Assembly (NCBI GenBank): GCA_015501595.1
Contig: JADNRX010000007.1
Coordinates: 186,001 to 250,000, forward strand
Reading direction: 5' to 3'
DNA length: 64,000 nt
Origin: Hymenopellis radicata
Taxonomy: Eukaryota > Basidiomycota > Agaricomycetes > Agaricales > Physalacriaceae
The translations under genes and the position numbers were made by a program. Of the stretch, positions 12,009-21,684 are shown piece by piece; position 1 is the stretch's first letter; each line of letters begins with the position of its first letter. The notes beneath the pieces are model-generated. The model did no database searches and was not told the DNA's origin. It was given only the letters and a program-made list of their open reading frames with translations.

Positions 12009-13884
12009 ATGCTCGTCTCCCAGTTCATTCCCTTCGTCACGGTGCTGGCGCTCCCGTATACATGTCTTGGCGACTTGATACGCGTACAGAACCCTGATCT
12101 TCAGTTGCCTGGTGATGCCTTAGTTCACCGTGAAGCAGTCAAGGAGATCTTTTTGAAGAGCTACGCCGCATATCAGTAAGTGCTGTCCTACGATGGTCGC
12201 TTTACTGGTTTAACGTTGTCGCAGTGCAGCAGCGTTTGGCCATGATGATCTTGATCCGGTTTCTAACACGTCTTCTGATGGTCGAAATGGTTGGGGCGCG
12301 TCAATCGTGGATGCAATGAGTACCATGGTAAGTGCCCACTATTCTCATAGTCACAATGTCGCCCAAATCCGTGCTCTTCCAGAAAATAATGGGCTTGGAT
12401 GTACGTGCATACCTCGGACCCCTTTAGCACCGTGTAATACCGACGTCAGGATCTGTTCGCTGAAGCTGTAGACTTTGCTGGGAAGATTGACTTCAGTCGG
12501 TCTCAGACAGCAGATACCGTCAGCGTTTTCGAGACTACCATCCGTTACTTGGGCGGCCTCTTGAGTGCATTCGAGCTGGGTGGAAAGAATGATACGCTTC
12601 TTGTCCAGAAGGCGGCAGAACTGGCTAACAAAATGGCTTTTGCATGGCGCGATAAGGTGAGCAAGAGTTTGCTGTTGCATGATCCTTTTTCTGACAAGTT
12701 TAGACCCAACTTATTCCGTTCGGGTTTCTCGACTTCACTGCGAACACCCCCACTATCGCAACGGTGAGCAGACTCTGTTTTCAACCAGAGGAATACTACT
12801 GAAGTTCCCTCAAGTCAAATATTGCAGAAGCCGGTAGCGTGAGTGCTTCTGGGTTTAACCTGCGGGCCTGGGCTTACTTATTGTAACGTCTAGCTGGTTC
12901 TTGAATGGTCAACTATGACCAAGTACAGCGGCAATGCTACGTACACACAGCTGACTGAAGGCGCTCTGAAGCATATTGCCACCCTCGTGAGTACGGATTC
13001 CACGTCATCTAGAAATCTTCTCACATATTCTAGCCTGCGCCTTTGCCAGGTCGGAGTCCCTTTACAGACTTGTGACCGTTTTCTTACGTGTCTACAGGTC
13101 TCGCCGCGCAAGGGATCGATCCATCAAGTGGTGAATTCGTTGGTAGCTCCATTGTAAGTCGCCTTGGAGGCATATGAATGGGGGGAATTGTCACTGACGT
13201 TTGCACCTTGTAGACCTGGGGAGGAGGCTCAGATAGCTACTTCGAATATTTGATCAAACACGCGCGCCTATCGAACACCGATGACAACGTTTTCGCCGAT
13301 ACGTGGGCTACGGCTGTGGATTCAACAATTAAAATTTTGTTTAGGGTCAGACCTATCTTCTTCCTGTCGTGACGCCTTCCGACAATTTGCTTGTAGACCT
13401 CAACAGTTGGTGATCATTTGTACACAGGCGACACCGACTCAAGCAAACGCGTTCGGCATGTCGGGTCACATCTAGCATGCTTCACAGGCGGGAACTGGAT
13501 GTTGGGTATGTAAACACAATTTGCCACGACGTTGACGTCGCTTACCGGTCTTAGGGGGTAAGATGCTTCGAAATGACACCATCGTCAACTATGGGCTCGC
13601 GCTGAATGACGCCTGCTGGAACACGTATGCTAGCACCGCGTGAGTAATCTTCTTCGTGCTTGTAATACTTGTCTAACGGCTCTTTTCAGTACTGGCATCG
13701 GGCCGGAAGCATTTGCGTATATATCGTCGGATGGTAATTTCACTGGAGGGTCAGCGCCAACACCAGCACAGCAGGCTTTCTACAGTCTTCACGGCTTTTA
13801 CATCACCAGCTCCGTGTACATCCTACGACCTGAGGTGTTGGAATCCAACTTTTACGCCTGGAGAGTTACTGGAGACCAGAAGTA
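12009..13884 (+). pseudogene. GH47 alpha-1,2-mannosidase, 5' part, interrupted by insertion
   Basis: ATG 12009 begins a signal peptide (MLVSQFIPFVTVLALPYTCL). Exons follow with GH47 hallmarks: GWGASIVDAMSTM, DTVSVFETTIRYLGGLLSA, GGGSDSYFEYLIKH and RPEVLESNFYAWRVTGDQKY. Family 47 enzymes are calcium-dependent and trim alpha-1,2-mannose from N-glycans; this secreted type acts in the ER/Golgi or outside the cell. Introns occur at about 12,176-12,224, 12,330-12,380 and several later places. At Gly-Asp-Gln-Lys-Tyr the coding sequence runs into a mobile element and meets a TAA (13904-13906) seven codons later. The remaining C-terminal exons, with the conserved NTEAHPF segment, lie 4.45 kb downstream at 18335-18708. 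The truncated product should be inactive because the calcium-binding threonine is in the lost part. Confidence 0.88.
13877..13884. repeat. left target-site duplication
   Basis: CAGAAGTA at 13877-13884 also occurs at 18335-18342. Uninterrupted, the gene would read Gln-Lys-Tyr-Leu-Asp-Arg across this point. If the terminal repeats are aligned at equal offset, the element starts at 13883 and the duplication is the 6-bp CAGAAG; otherwise it is 8 bp. Confidence 0.8.
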
Positions 13885-13941
13885 TCAACATCGGACTGCA
13901 CATTAAATACATCCCCCCGAATTCCACACATTCTATGCTTA

Positions 13942-14416
13942 GCGCGAGATTTTCCTTTAAGATGGCGTGCCGCCGTGTGCGAGATTTCGAGTGCTTGACA
14001 CCACAAGATTTGTGGGCAGCCTCCGCGAGATTTCAAACAGACCGCAAGATTCAGATGAATACACGAGTTATTTTGATTGCAAACCACCCCGAGATTTCCA
14101 GCAAGTCCGACGAGCTGGCGCGAGATTTTAGTGAGGGTACCGCGCAAGTTTCTCTGGGCGCGAGATTTCTCGTTACCGTCAGAGCGCGAGATTTCATGTT
14201 AAGGAGCGCGAGATTTCATGTCAGCGAGCGCGAGATTTCAAAAGCCAGCGCGAGATTTTGCTCTGCCTACAGGCACAGTTCTTCCGAGAAAACACCTTAA
14301 AAAATCTCGCGCTGTGGACCAAGTGAAAACCAGCGCGAGATTTTTAGTTCAGTCGCGCGAGATTTGAGACGAACGCAGTACCGCGAGATTTCAGCTACAA
14401 GGTACCGCGAGATTTC
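13942..14416 (+). repeat. left subterminal array of GCGCGAGATTT words
   Basis: By eye about 13 exact GCGAGATTT copies plus roughly five degenerate ones (e.g. CCGCAAGATTC, CGCGCAAGTTT), all on the plus strand except one reversed copy near 14,304 (AAATCTCGCGC). Spacing is irregular but partly about 22 bp (14,190-14,240). Likely binding sites for a trans-acting transposase, by analogy with subterminal repeats of hAT elements; this is inference. Confidence 0.8.
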
Positions 14417-14575
14417 ACAAAAGTAAAAAATACATCAAATACGTAGATCTACTGAACGACGGTGAAGTAGGAAGTGGGAAGGCAGCGGGAAGACGGGATG
14501 GGAGGCGGGGAGGCGGGAGACAACAGATATGAACTGAATGAAGATAGACCAGATACTGACCCTTGTTTGATACCC

Positions 14576-14641
14576 ATCTGGCCCGCCACCGCCACCGCCA
14601 CCGCCACCGCTCCCCCGACCGCCGCCGCCGCTCCCCCGACC
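14576..14641. repeat. (CCACCG)n / (CCG)n microsatellite
   Basis: CCACCGCCACCG followed by CCGCCGCCG and CTCCCCCGACCG repeats. Read on the minus strand it is open as a Gly-rich run beginning MSLAGYGSQGSGGNGRG, which may be an exon or only low complexity. Confidence 0.6.
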
Positions 14642-15041
14642 GTTGCCGCCGCTTCCCTGACTGCCGTAGCCTGCCAGACTCATTCTATTCACCGAGCTTC
14701 ATGCTGGGACTGTACATGGACTGTCAACCATTGCGCTGACCGGCCATCGCCAGAGGTAAAACATGGTCGTCGTTGCGAAGATCACAGTCTGAGTCTGAGT
14801 CATCAGGTCAGTCTCCCATCACGTGACTTGAGACTAAGCTAGCTAGTTCGTAACTACGATGTCGTTCCTAGCTATGCCTAGCTAGGTCATACCTTAGCCA
14901 GTAAGCTTGTATCTAGGAGGAAACTAAAACAAGTTGTAAGTTCAACTGAAACACAGTCGAGCTTGAGTTGAGCTCACAACAGACCGAAATTACAAGAAAA
15001 TTGCCAATTCTGCTATACTACACGATACGCACGACGTGTAT

Positions 15042-15422
15042 ATGACAGATTACTCGCCTCCTTCCCCTCTCTCGACAGCTTCCTACGAACATTCTCCTCC
15101 TCTTTCTTTTCCTTTCCCTTCTCCTCGGCGGTGGGGGCAGTTGGCGCAACTCGACTTCCCCACCAAGACCTCAATTATTGGCGTGACTTCCCCAGTACGC
15201 TTCGTCGGGTAGGTTGAAGCTTGTGCTGCGGCTTGATGCCGTGCTCACGGATTGTCCTCAGGTTCACGCAGCGAGACGCGCGACACTTCTGCGAGCAAAT
15301 TCAGCCCAGACCGGCGACAAGCACTACGGACTGCGTTCAGGCATTTGCACGAGGAACAGGTTCTTGCACTCCTTTGGCTTGGATATATGCCCGGGTACGA
15401 ATGGATACTGGTCGAGTTTTAG
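15042..15422 (+). CDS. small two-exon gene inside the element, unrecognised
   Basis: ATG 15042 opens MTDYSPPSPLSTASY and continues through a Ser/Pro-rich segment to FPTKTSIIGVTSPVRF. A GTAGGT donor near 15,210 and a CAG acceptor at about 15,270 join it in frame to a segment with SPDRRQALRTAFRHLHEEQ and WLGYMPGYEWILVEF, closing with TAG at 15420-15422. The product is about 105 residues. The second exon has clear protein-like composition, hydrophobic and aromatic at its end, and the splice phases agree. I do not recognise it; it is either cargo captured by the element or a small element-encoded protein. There is no obvious transposase signature. Confidence 0.4.
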
Positions 15423-15529
15423 CTTACTGCCAACATCGCGGACGACAATGAGCACGCACCATGAACGTCTCAAGGTTGGAGTCGCTAATATTCTAGCCAT
15501 TTTGTAGGCCATGCGACACATTGAATTGC

Positions 15530-15915
15530 TCTAAGCCCTTGGGCGGTACCAGCCTGTCGTCCAGCAGCTGCTTGAGACCACCGATCTTGCCTGTCCTGAT
15601 GTCAGAAAATGCAGAAAACTCAACAAGGGGCGACGTACAGCTTTAAAAAGGCGTGGGCCATCTGCAGCAAGAGTATATGCGGGTTACGTCGTGGACGACG
15701 AGGACGCCCGAGATGCCAAAGTCTTCGTAGTTGCGCGCCGATACGCCGGTCTTCCTCAAGCTGCGCTGTCTTTGTGCTCAAAGTGGAAGAGAGCCGGCAG
15801 TAGTAGTAGGGCCGGCGGGTACAGGTCGATGGTCGTTGACATCGTGGCCGACGATGAGCACAGGGATACGCGACCTGTGAGAGTTGATGGCGTAGGCAGT
15901 CACCGCGGAGTATAA
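15530..15915 (-). other. coding-like fragments on the minus strand inside the element
   Basis: Reading right to left there are pieces such as TAYAINSHRSRIPVLIVGHD, SARNYEDFGISGVLVVHD and GGLKQLLDDRLVPPKGLEQF in different frames separated by possible introns. They look like parts of one spliced or decayed gene, but I could not join them with confidence and do not recognise the family. Confidence 0.25.
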
Positions 15916-16624
15916 GCCTGCAGGGAAGAAAGAAAAGAGAGCGAGACGCTGCGAGAGTGGGCGCTAACCACATGGCGGGTCCACAGCAAAAAGAGAAAGC
16001 GAATGGTGGTAGCTGGCCACGGCATGAAGGAGACGAAATGAAGGTAGGTTGAATGGTTGTGTGCCTGCAATGACTGTTAGCTATGGTTAGGGTTCTCAAG
16101 GCTTCAAACTTCACAGTGGTCACGCGGATGTGAAGTTTGAAGCCTCGCCTGAGGCTGTGCATTATCTTGGACATGAAAACACGGACTGCCCCCCGTCCTG
16201 CGTGTCTAGTTTGGCTTGGTCCAGTATTGGCATTTGGTAGTAGTCGGGGCGACGCGAGAGGAGTCAGCGGCGAGGATTTGATGTTTTCCGGGAGTGCCAA
16301 GGCAGAAATTAGGCGGATGCAGGACGAGTCGGTCTGTTAATCATTAGACACGTCCTTTAGGCAGAAGATTGCGTACTTTGCACTGTTTCCTTGGTACGAG
16401 AGTGATACTTCAGCAGCGTCTTGTGCGTCTTCGTAAAAACCTGGCCTGACGTGTCTCGTGAATTGAAGTTGAACTGAGCTAGTGAACAGCACAGGTCCCG
16501 CAGGTGATTCAATTCGAACCCACACCCGAACCCGCCAAGTACCCGCACCCACCTCGCGAGTACGGGTCACCCGCTATAATCGCCCTCGGGCCTTGATGGT
16601 TCATTTTTTCATGCCCGCCGACGA

Positions 16625-16985
16625 ACGCCGAGCAATTGCGCGGGGTCCATCGACGTGCATGATACACAGTCAAGCCTCTTCAGCCGTGTATAACGACAGA
16701 AAAGGGCATGACAGTCCAAGGAACCATGCTGGAGTGTTGCCACCTCGATACAGAGGGCGTTCGAAAAGTAGCGTCGTCGTAAAGATGGGCGGCGAAGATC
16801 CCAGAGCAGCGCGCTGACGGAGCACGCGAAATATGAACAGAGATGCTGCAAACGAGAATAGAAATGAGGATGTTAGACAAAGAAATTTCTTTAAAAACAT
16901 ACCTCTGGGCACACGTCCGCGACGTCGTCTAGCCCGTAGTCGTACTCCTTGTATGCGAGAGCAGTCAACGCGTGCATGCCTGTGC
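16625..16985 (-). other. second coding-like fragment inside the element
   Basis: A minus-strand exon-like stretch reading HALTALAYKEYDYGLDDVAD ends at a good GTATGT donor (about 16,905). After TTGCAG it joins in frame to a further stretch of about 80 open codons. No family recognised. It could be a captured gene piece. Confidence 0.25.
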
Positions 16986-17736
16986 TAGATATTTGAGTAT
17001 GAGCCTGGCGCCGTCATATAAACAAGCGCCAGAGCACACAAAACGAGTCCGCTGTCGTCCCGGGCGTCGTCGTCAAAGCGCCTGCAGACCAGGGCTGTCC
17101 TGTAGCAAGGCCGCCTCTCTGAGGGCTTACGCGGCGCGAATAGCGGTCCAAGTAGCGCCGTCCCGAAGAAAAACACAAAGAAAGCACCCCGGAACATATC
17201 CGAGGGTGCAGCGACCGGCGCAGAGCCAAACCGCTCTAAAAAAGCGAAGCAGAAGACAGAAAAGAAGTAACTTAAGAGAGAGGCCTCTGAGGCCGACGGG
17301 CACGACGCTAACGTCGTGCTGTGGTGGTGGGAGCAAGGGCGGGTGACTACGGGTCACAGGGTTCACGGACCGAGACCGGCACCCCTACCCGCAACCCCGA
17401 CCGGGTCAGCCGGCCCGGAGCGATGTGTTGATGGTGGCTCTTTGTCTTACCCGTCTCTTTGCCTGTTGTCGTCTTACCATCACAACGACGATCTGTTCAT
17501 CGACAATCGTCTAGCAGCATTGCTCTGACATTGCCAGGCCGACGATGAGGTATGCAGGATCCGGACTCTGGAGACACTTAGTCAGTCCCGATACCAGTAC
17601 GTAGCCCCTCAGATCTGTGTCCTGGTTGATCAGAACTTGTGTCTCTTAGATTAGTCTTTCTTACCCTTCCGTTACGTTCAGAGTTGGTGCTTTTCGGTTA
17701 TCTGTACCCCTTTTCAATATATCGTGTTGATTGTCA

Positions 17737-18300
17737 AAATCTCGCGCGCGGTTGTCAAAATCTCGCGCGCAGTTGTCAAAATTTCGCGCGCGGTTATCAA
17801 AATCTCGCGCCCAATTGTCTGAACTCTCGCCCTGTTTAATTGTGAGAATCTCGCGCTCCATTGTCTGAATTCTCGCGCAATAAAATCTCGCGTCGATACT
17901 ACATTCGAAATCTTGCGCTGGACAGTCGTAAATCTTGCGCTGGACAGTCGTAAATCTCGTGCTGGACAGTCGTAAATCTCGCGCTGGACAGGTCGAAATC
18001 TCGCGGGCCCATCGACCAACAAATCTCGGAGGCACGACAATGCTAGATAGAAATCTCGCGGTATGACACCGAAAATCTCGCGCCGGAGGGCCCACCTTAT
18101 CTGAAATTTCGCGGCAACATCATTCAAATCTCGCGTCATAACCTAAGCCCACTAAAAACTCTCGGCAGAAAGCTAGTCAAAATAACTCGCGCTTCTCAAA
18201 TTCAGGGTAAGAATCTCGCGGAACAGGATGTACAGTCGGGATTTTAAGGTCTCAAAAACTCGTGGAACACCCTCAAAATCAATGGAAAACTCGCGGTTTT
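17737..18300 (-). repeat. right subterminal array of the same word, opposite orientation
   Basis: About nine exact AAATCTCGCG copies and about a dozen variants (AAATCTTGCG, GAATCTCGCG, AAATTTCGCG). Two subregions are nearly tandem: a 21-bp period in 17,730-17,815 (GTTGTCAAAATCTCGCGCGC) and a 22-bp period, four units, in 17,908-17,996 (AAATCTCGCG then CTGGACAGTCGT). The strand is the reverse of the left arm, so the words face each other across the interior. Confidence 0.8.
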
Positions 18301-18334
18301 CACCCTATATTAAATGTGCAATCCGACACTCATA

Positions 18335-18708
18335 CAGAAGTACCTCGACCGTGCGGCTAGCGCGATCGATAGTTTCAACAAATTCTTACCCGCCACGGTC
18401 GCCTTTGCCCCCATCAACGATGTCAACGACGAGGACTCGACGAAGATTGATGATATGGAGAGCTTTTGGTTTGCGGAAGTATTGAAATACTTGTTCGTGG
18501 TCTTCTTCTTCTGTGACGCTTCGCTAAAGAGTTCAAACAAGGTATCTGACATTTGACGATCCTCTGCATATCAGTCTGGATAATTGTGAGGATAGATCCT
18601 CAATATTCCGTATACATTGCTGATAGAGACGCAGTTGTATTCAATACGGAAGCACATCCTTTCGAGGCTCCTCCAGCCAAGGAAAGCTATGGAAGCGGTA
18701 GTATCTGA
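18335..18708 (+). pseudogene. GH47 alpha-1,2-mannosidase, 3' part beyond the insertion
   Basis: Directly after the right copy of CAGAAGTA the sequence reads QKYLDRAASAIDSFNKFLPA and then DDMESFWFAEVLKYLF, TFDDPLHISLDN and NTEAHPFEAPPAKESYG, ending in TGA at 18706-18708. These are the final conserved segments of GH47, including the Thr of NTEAHPF that binds calcium. Introns lie at about 18,497-18,550 and 18,586-18,632. No start codon or promoter belongs to this part. It completes the 5' part at 12009-13884 exactly at the duplicated target, which shows that the interruption is an insertion and not a rearrangement. Confidence 0.88.
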
Positions 18709-18924
18709 CATAGCGAACGAGTACATTCATGAATATATTTTATTGGGCTTTGGAATCAAGTGGCTTAAGGAATAGAGTGTTCTTTAGGGAAAACTCTGAA
18801 CACTCGATGTTGTTGGAAGCGTTGAGTTCCCCTTTTAGAAGCTCGGTCAAATCCGGCTTCGCTCCGAATGCCGACTTCCTCTTCCTCCCGTCATGTACAT
18901 GTTCAAGAAACTAAGCCTTTTGAC

Positions 18925-20555
18925 ATGGACAATCCCAGTCAAAACCACCCGGACCTCGCGTTTGAACCCATAGTGCTGCCTCACAGTGGTATCCGGCTCC
19001 CTAACAGACTGGTCAAGGTAACCTGATAGAGCTTTAAAAATTGCTGAAATTCTGAAAGCGACTAGGTTGCCATGTACGAGCATCTGTCAAGTATATTTGG
19101 AGGACCTCCCAACAATTACCATTTCGCGCTTTATGCGAACTGGGCTAAATATGACTGGGGCATGATCATTACCGGAAACGTTCAAGTTTGCCACCGCCAT
19201 CTCACCTTGGGACGCGACATGGTCGTACCGAAAAGCCTCACAGAAAGTGCCGTTGCTCCTTTCAGACGCCTTTCCGAATCAATGAATGGCAAGGTGTCTA
19301 TCATGCAGTTGAGCCACGCCGGTCGCCAGTCGAGTAATATTATCGGTGGACGGTTGCCTCTTTCGCCTCCCTTGGCTCCTAGCGCTGTTGCTTTGACTGG
19401 TCGTTCTGAAGGCTTTATGTCGACTGCATTCCACCGTCTTCTCTTCCAAACACCTCGTGCCATGACGTTAGAGGATATCGACGAGGTCGTTGACGATTTC
19501 CTTCGAGGCGCTACCCTAGCTTGGAAGGCCGGATTCCACGGTGTTGAGTTGCATGTCGCCCATGGATGTCAGTACTTGAGCTTCATTTGCTGAGAAGGAC
19601 ACTCATCAGTGTGTACCAGATTTACTATCTCAGTTCTTATCCCCTCACGTAGGTATTCATCGCTAAGAACGCTTTCCCGGACTCAAGGCTCTGCAGGTAA
19701 ATTTGAGAACGGACGAGTATTCTTGCACGTCGACGGCCAATGCGTTACGTGTACTTCGTCGTATTGTGGCTGGCATTCGGCGATCGTTACCAAGCGCATT
19801 CATCCTCGGCATCAAATTCAGTACAGAAAATACCTCAAGCAGTGAAGAAAGTCGCGCCTTGGATTACATCAGGTCGATTGCGAGCTGGGGCCTCCTTGAC
19901 TTCATTGAGATTAGTGGCGGGGACTACTCGAACCCTGGTGGGCATTGATAGCGAACTGTGTACTCTATAGATTGAGCTCATGTTCTTATTAGAGTTCATG
20001 GCTTCAATGCCACCGGCATCTGCGCGACAAGCAATGTTTGCCAGATTCTCCGAAAAGGTGTCAACACTGCTCGCGTCATCGAGTGGTTTGGTTCCGTTAG
20101 TAATGCTTACAGGCGGTCTACGGTCACCAGCGCTTTGTCACTCTGCACTCGCCAAGGGCCAGACAGACCTTTTGGGCATCGGTAGAGGCGCTATCCTGTG
20201 TCCCGATACTCCCGGTGTCTATCGCCATCGGATGGTCTTGCGCGCAAGCGATACAGCGCCCTTTGGCGAAGAGCCTGATACTTCGGGTTTTGGTAATTGG
20301 ATCCTCAAACTCTTACCGCGTATCAGCCTTGTGGGCGCAGGTACAGGCATGGCTTGGTACGTCGTCATGCTCCGGCGTTTGGCGCATACTCGGAGTGGGA
20401 CCAATCTTGGGCGCCCTTCGTATGGCGTTAGCGCGATCGCTGGAATGTGGCTGTGGATTGTCGCACCGGAATTGAACCGCGAAAATTTGAAATCATGGGC
20501 CGGATGGATTGTGGGGTTCATTCTTGTCGTGTTTGTCGCAGCGACGATGGTATGA
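18925..20555 (+). CDS. NADH:flavin oxidoreductase / old yellow enzyme family, membrane-anchored
   Basis: Begins MDNPSQNHPDLAFEPIVLPH; the intron after PNRLVK (GTAACC...CTAG) leads to VAMYEHLSSIFGG. TIM-barrel features include MQLSHAGRQS, FHGVELHVAHG, the segment QFLSPHVNLRTDEYS (joined across introns), LLDFIEISGGDY, and FMN phosphate-binding residues near MLTGGLRS and GIGRGAIL. Such flavoenzymes reduce enones and other electron-poor alkenes with NAD(P)H. The C-terminal 100 residues carry two or three hydrophobic segments (GVSAIAGMWLWIVA, GWIVGFILVVFVAATMV), so this member is probably anchored to a membrane. It starts 217 bp after the disrupted GH47 gene on the same strand. Exon joins near 19,570-19,690 and 19,940-20,000 are phase-consistent. 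Confidence 0.85.
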
Positions 20556-20761
20556 AGACGTGTACTGTGTGCCATGCTGTCCAGGATTGGTCTAAGAATG
20601 CAAAGGGAAGCGGTCTTAGTTTGTTTCCGAGCGCGCACAGGGCCGAAATGACCGAAGTCTGAAACTCCGTTATCCCAGGCCTGTGCTGCATTTCCACTTC
20701 ATCCACAAAGTTGGTACTCCTATTTCCCTGCATTATGATATTATATTGACACCTATCGAGG

Positions 20762-20768
20762 TATAAAA
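20762..20768 (+). promoter_or_regulatory. TATA box of the DUF3455 gene
   Basis: TATAAAA about 100 bp upstream of ATG 20866, followed by a pyrimidine-rich leader typical of well-expressed fungal genes. Confidence 0.5.
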
Positions 20769-20865
20769 CCTACCGGTTGTCCAGAGTTTCACCCATTCTC
20801 CTTCACCTCCTGCTCCTTTGCAGCCTTTTGTCATTTCTCTACCCCTCCATTTTTGCTCTATCACG

Positions 20866-21658
20866 ATGTTTGCCTTTACTTTGCTCGCTCTCGCCGGTGC
20901 CGCGTTCGCTGCCCTGCTCGTCGCACCGACTATGGTGGTGGTTGTGACCTCTCTGCGGTGACCCTCAACCCACCAGCAGGTTACGACTTCCCCGCTCCAT
21001 ATGGTGCTCCCAAATATGTCACCGTCGGCGGTGGTACCCAGAACTACACCTGTGGTACGGACGGCAAATATGCGTATGTTCTTCACTTGCGTAGGCGTTC
21101 GTCTATGCTCACATCCATACAGGAGCGTCGGCGCGGTTGCTCAGCTCTTTGACCTCTCTTGTATCGTGTTCACCGATACCTTCCTTGAAGTCCAAGATCT
21201 CTTGATCGAAGTCATCCTCGAGGCGCCTCTCTCTAGCCGCACATATGACGAGCAAACCCTGCCCTTCTTGGCTGACCACTACTTCGTCCAGAACCCAGTC
21301 ACGGGGGTTGGTATCTCTCCCAAGTTTGACTTCACTGCTACCGTTGGCGACTTTGTCGTTGGCAAGAGTGAAGTCAGCACTCCCGCACCCACGGGACCTC
21401 AGGATGTCAACTGGCTCAAGTTGAGCAACATTGAGGGAGGCTTGTCGCAGCTGGTCTTCCGCACGGATACCAGGAGGGGACAGCCACCTGCCTCTGTAAG
21501 TCTTCGTTGGTTTCTGTTTCATTTCATCGTGCTTACTCTTTCAACAGTGCACGTACGGCTCTGATACCGACCTCCAGGTCCCTTACGCTGCCAAGTACTG
21601 TAAGTCGTTCGCAACTAGCTTGAGAATCCTGCTGACGATGCTCATAGGGTTCTTCTGA
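20866..21658 (+). CDS. secreted DUF3455 protein
   Basis: ATG 20866 gives a signal peptide (MFAFTLLALAGAAFAA). The mature part, in another frame, begins RTDYGGGCDLSAVTLNPPAG and contains VTVGGGTQNYTC, TGVGISPKFDF and WLKLSNIEGGLSQLVFR. This matches the DUF3455 family of secreted fungal proteins of unknown function, sometimes mislabelled malate dehydrogenase. The signal peptide and the mature frame are offset by one base at the CCC run 20912-20914; a fourth C gives Ala-Ala-Pro-Ala-Arg-Arg and a continuous frame, so a one-base deletion or consensus error is likely. Introns at about 21,074-21,122, 21,495-21,547 and 21,600-21,647 are clear. It stops with TGA at 21656-21658, only 26 bp before an LTR. 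Confidence 0.8.
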
Positions 21659-21679
21659 GCGATTGTTTAATGTTGGGGT

Positions 21680-21684
21680 TTATT
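21680..21684. repeat. left 5-bp target duplication of LTR element
   Basis: TTATT here and again at 26140-26144, directly outside the two LTRs. Confidence 0.85.

Larger units (their letters stand above)
13883..18334. mobile_element. 4.45-kb TIR element with mirror-image subterminal repeat arrays
   Basis: Both ends lie inside one GH47 exon and are flanked by a direct duplication. Terminal inverted repeats: left TCGGACTGCACATTAAATA at 13891-13909, right (reverse complement of 18308-18326) TCGGATTGCACATTTAATA, 17 of 19 identical; counting the eight outer bases from TAT, about 21 of 27 match. Inside each end is a roughly 0.5-kb arm of repeated GCGCGAGATTT words, on the plus strand at the left and as AAATCTCGCGC at the right. 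An 8-bp duplication and subterminal repeats are known from hAT and KDZ elements, but no transposase was found, so the superfamily is open. The interior (14,417-17,736) has a GC-rich microsatellite, CTAGCTAG-rich DNA near 14,840, a plausible small gene, and other coding-like pieces. It is probably non-autonomous. Confidence 0.85.

Noticed and set aside
15620..16300. 226-codon minus-strand open frame in the element interior
   Set aside because: Arg/Ser/Pro-biased composition typical of a shadow frame; other frames in the same stretch look more protein-like but are interrupted.
17730..18300. CRISPR-like look of short repeats with varied spacers in the right arm
   Set aside because: Repeats are only about 10-11 bp, degenerate and irregularly spaced, with a mirror-image partner at the other end; the genome is fungal and no cas genes exist.
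13885..18334. The 4.45-kb insert as a misassembly joining unrelated contigs
   Set aside because: Both flanks are parts of one GH47 exon, with a precise target duplication and inverted termini; a chimera would not give this.
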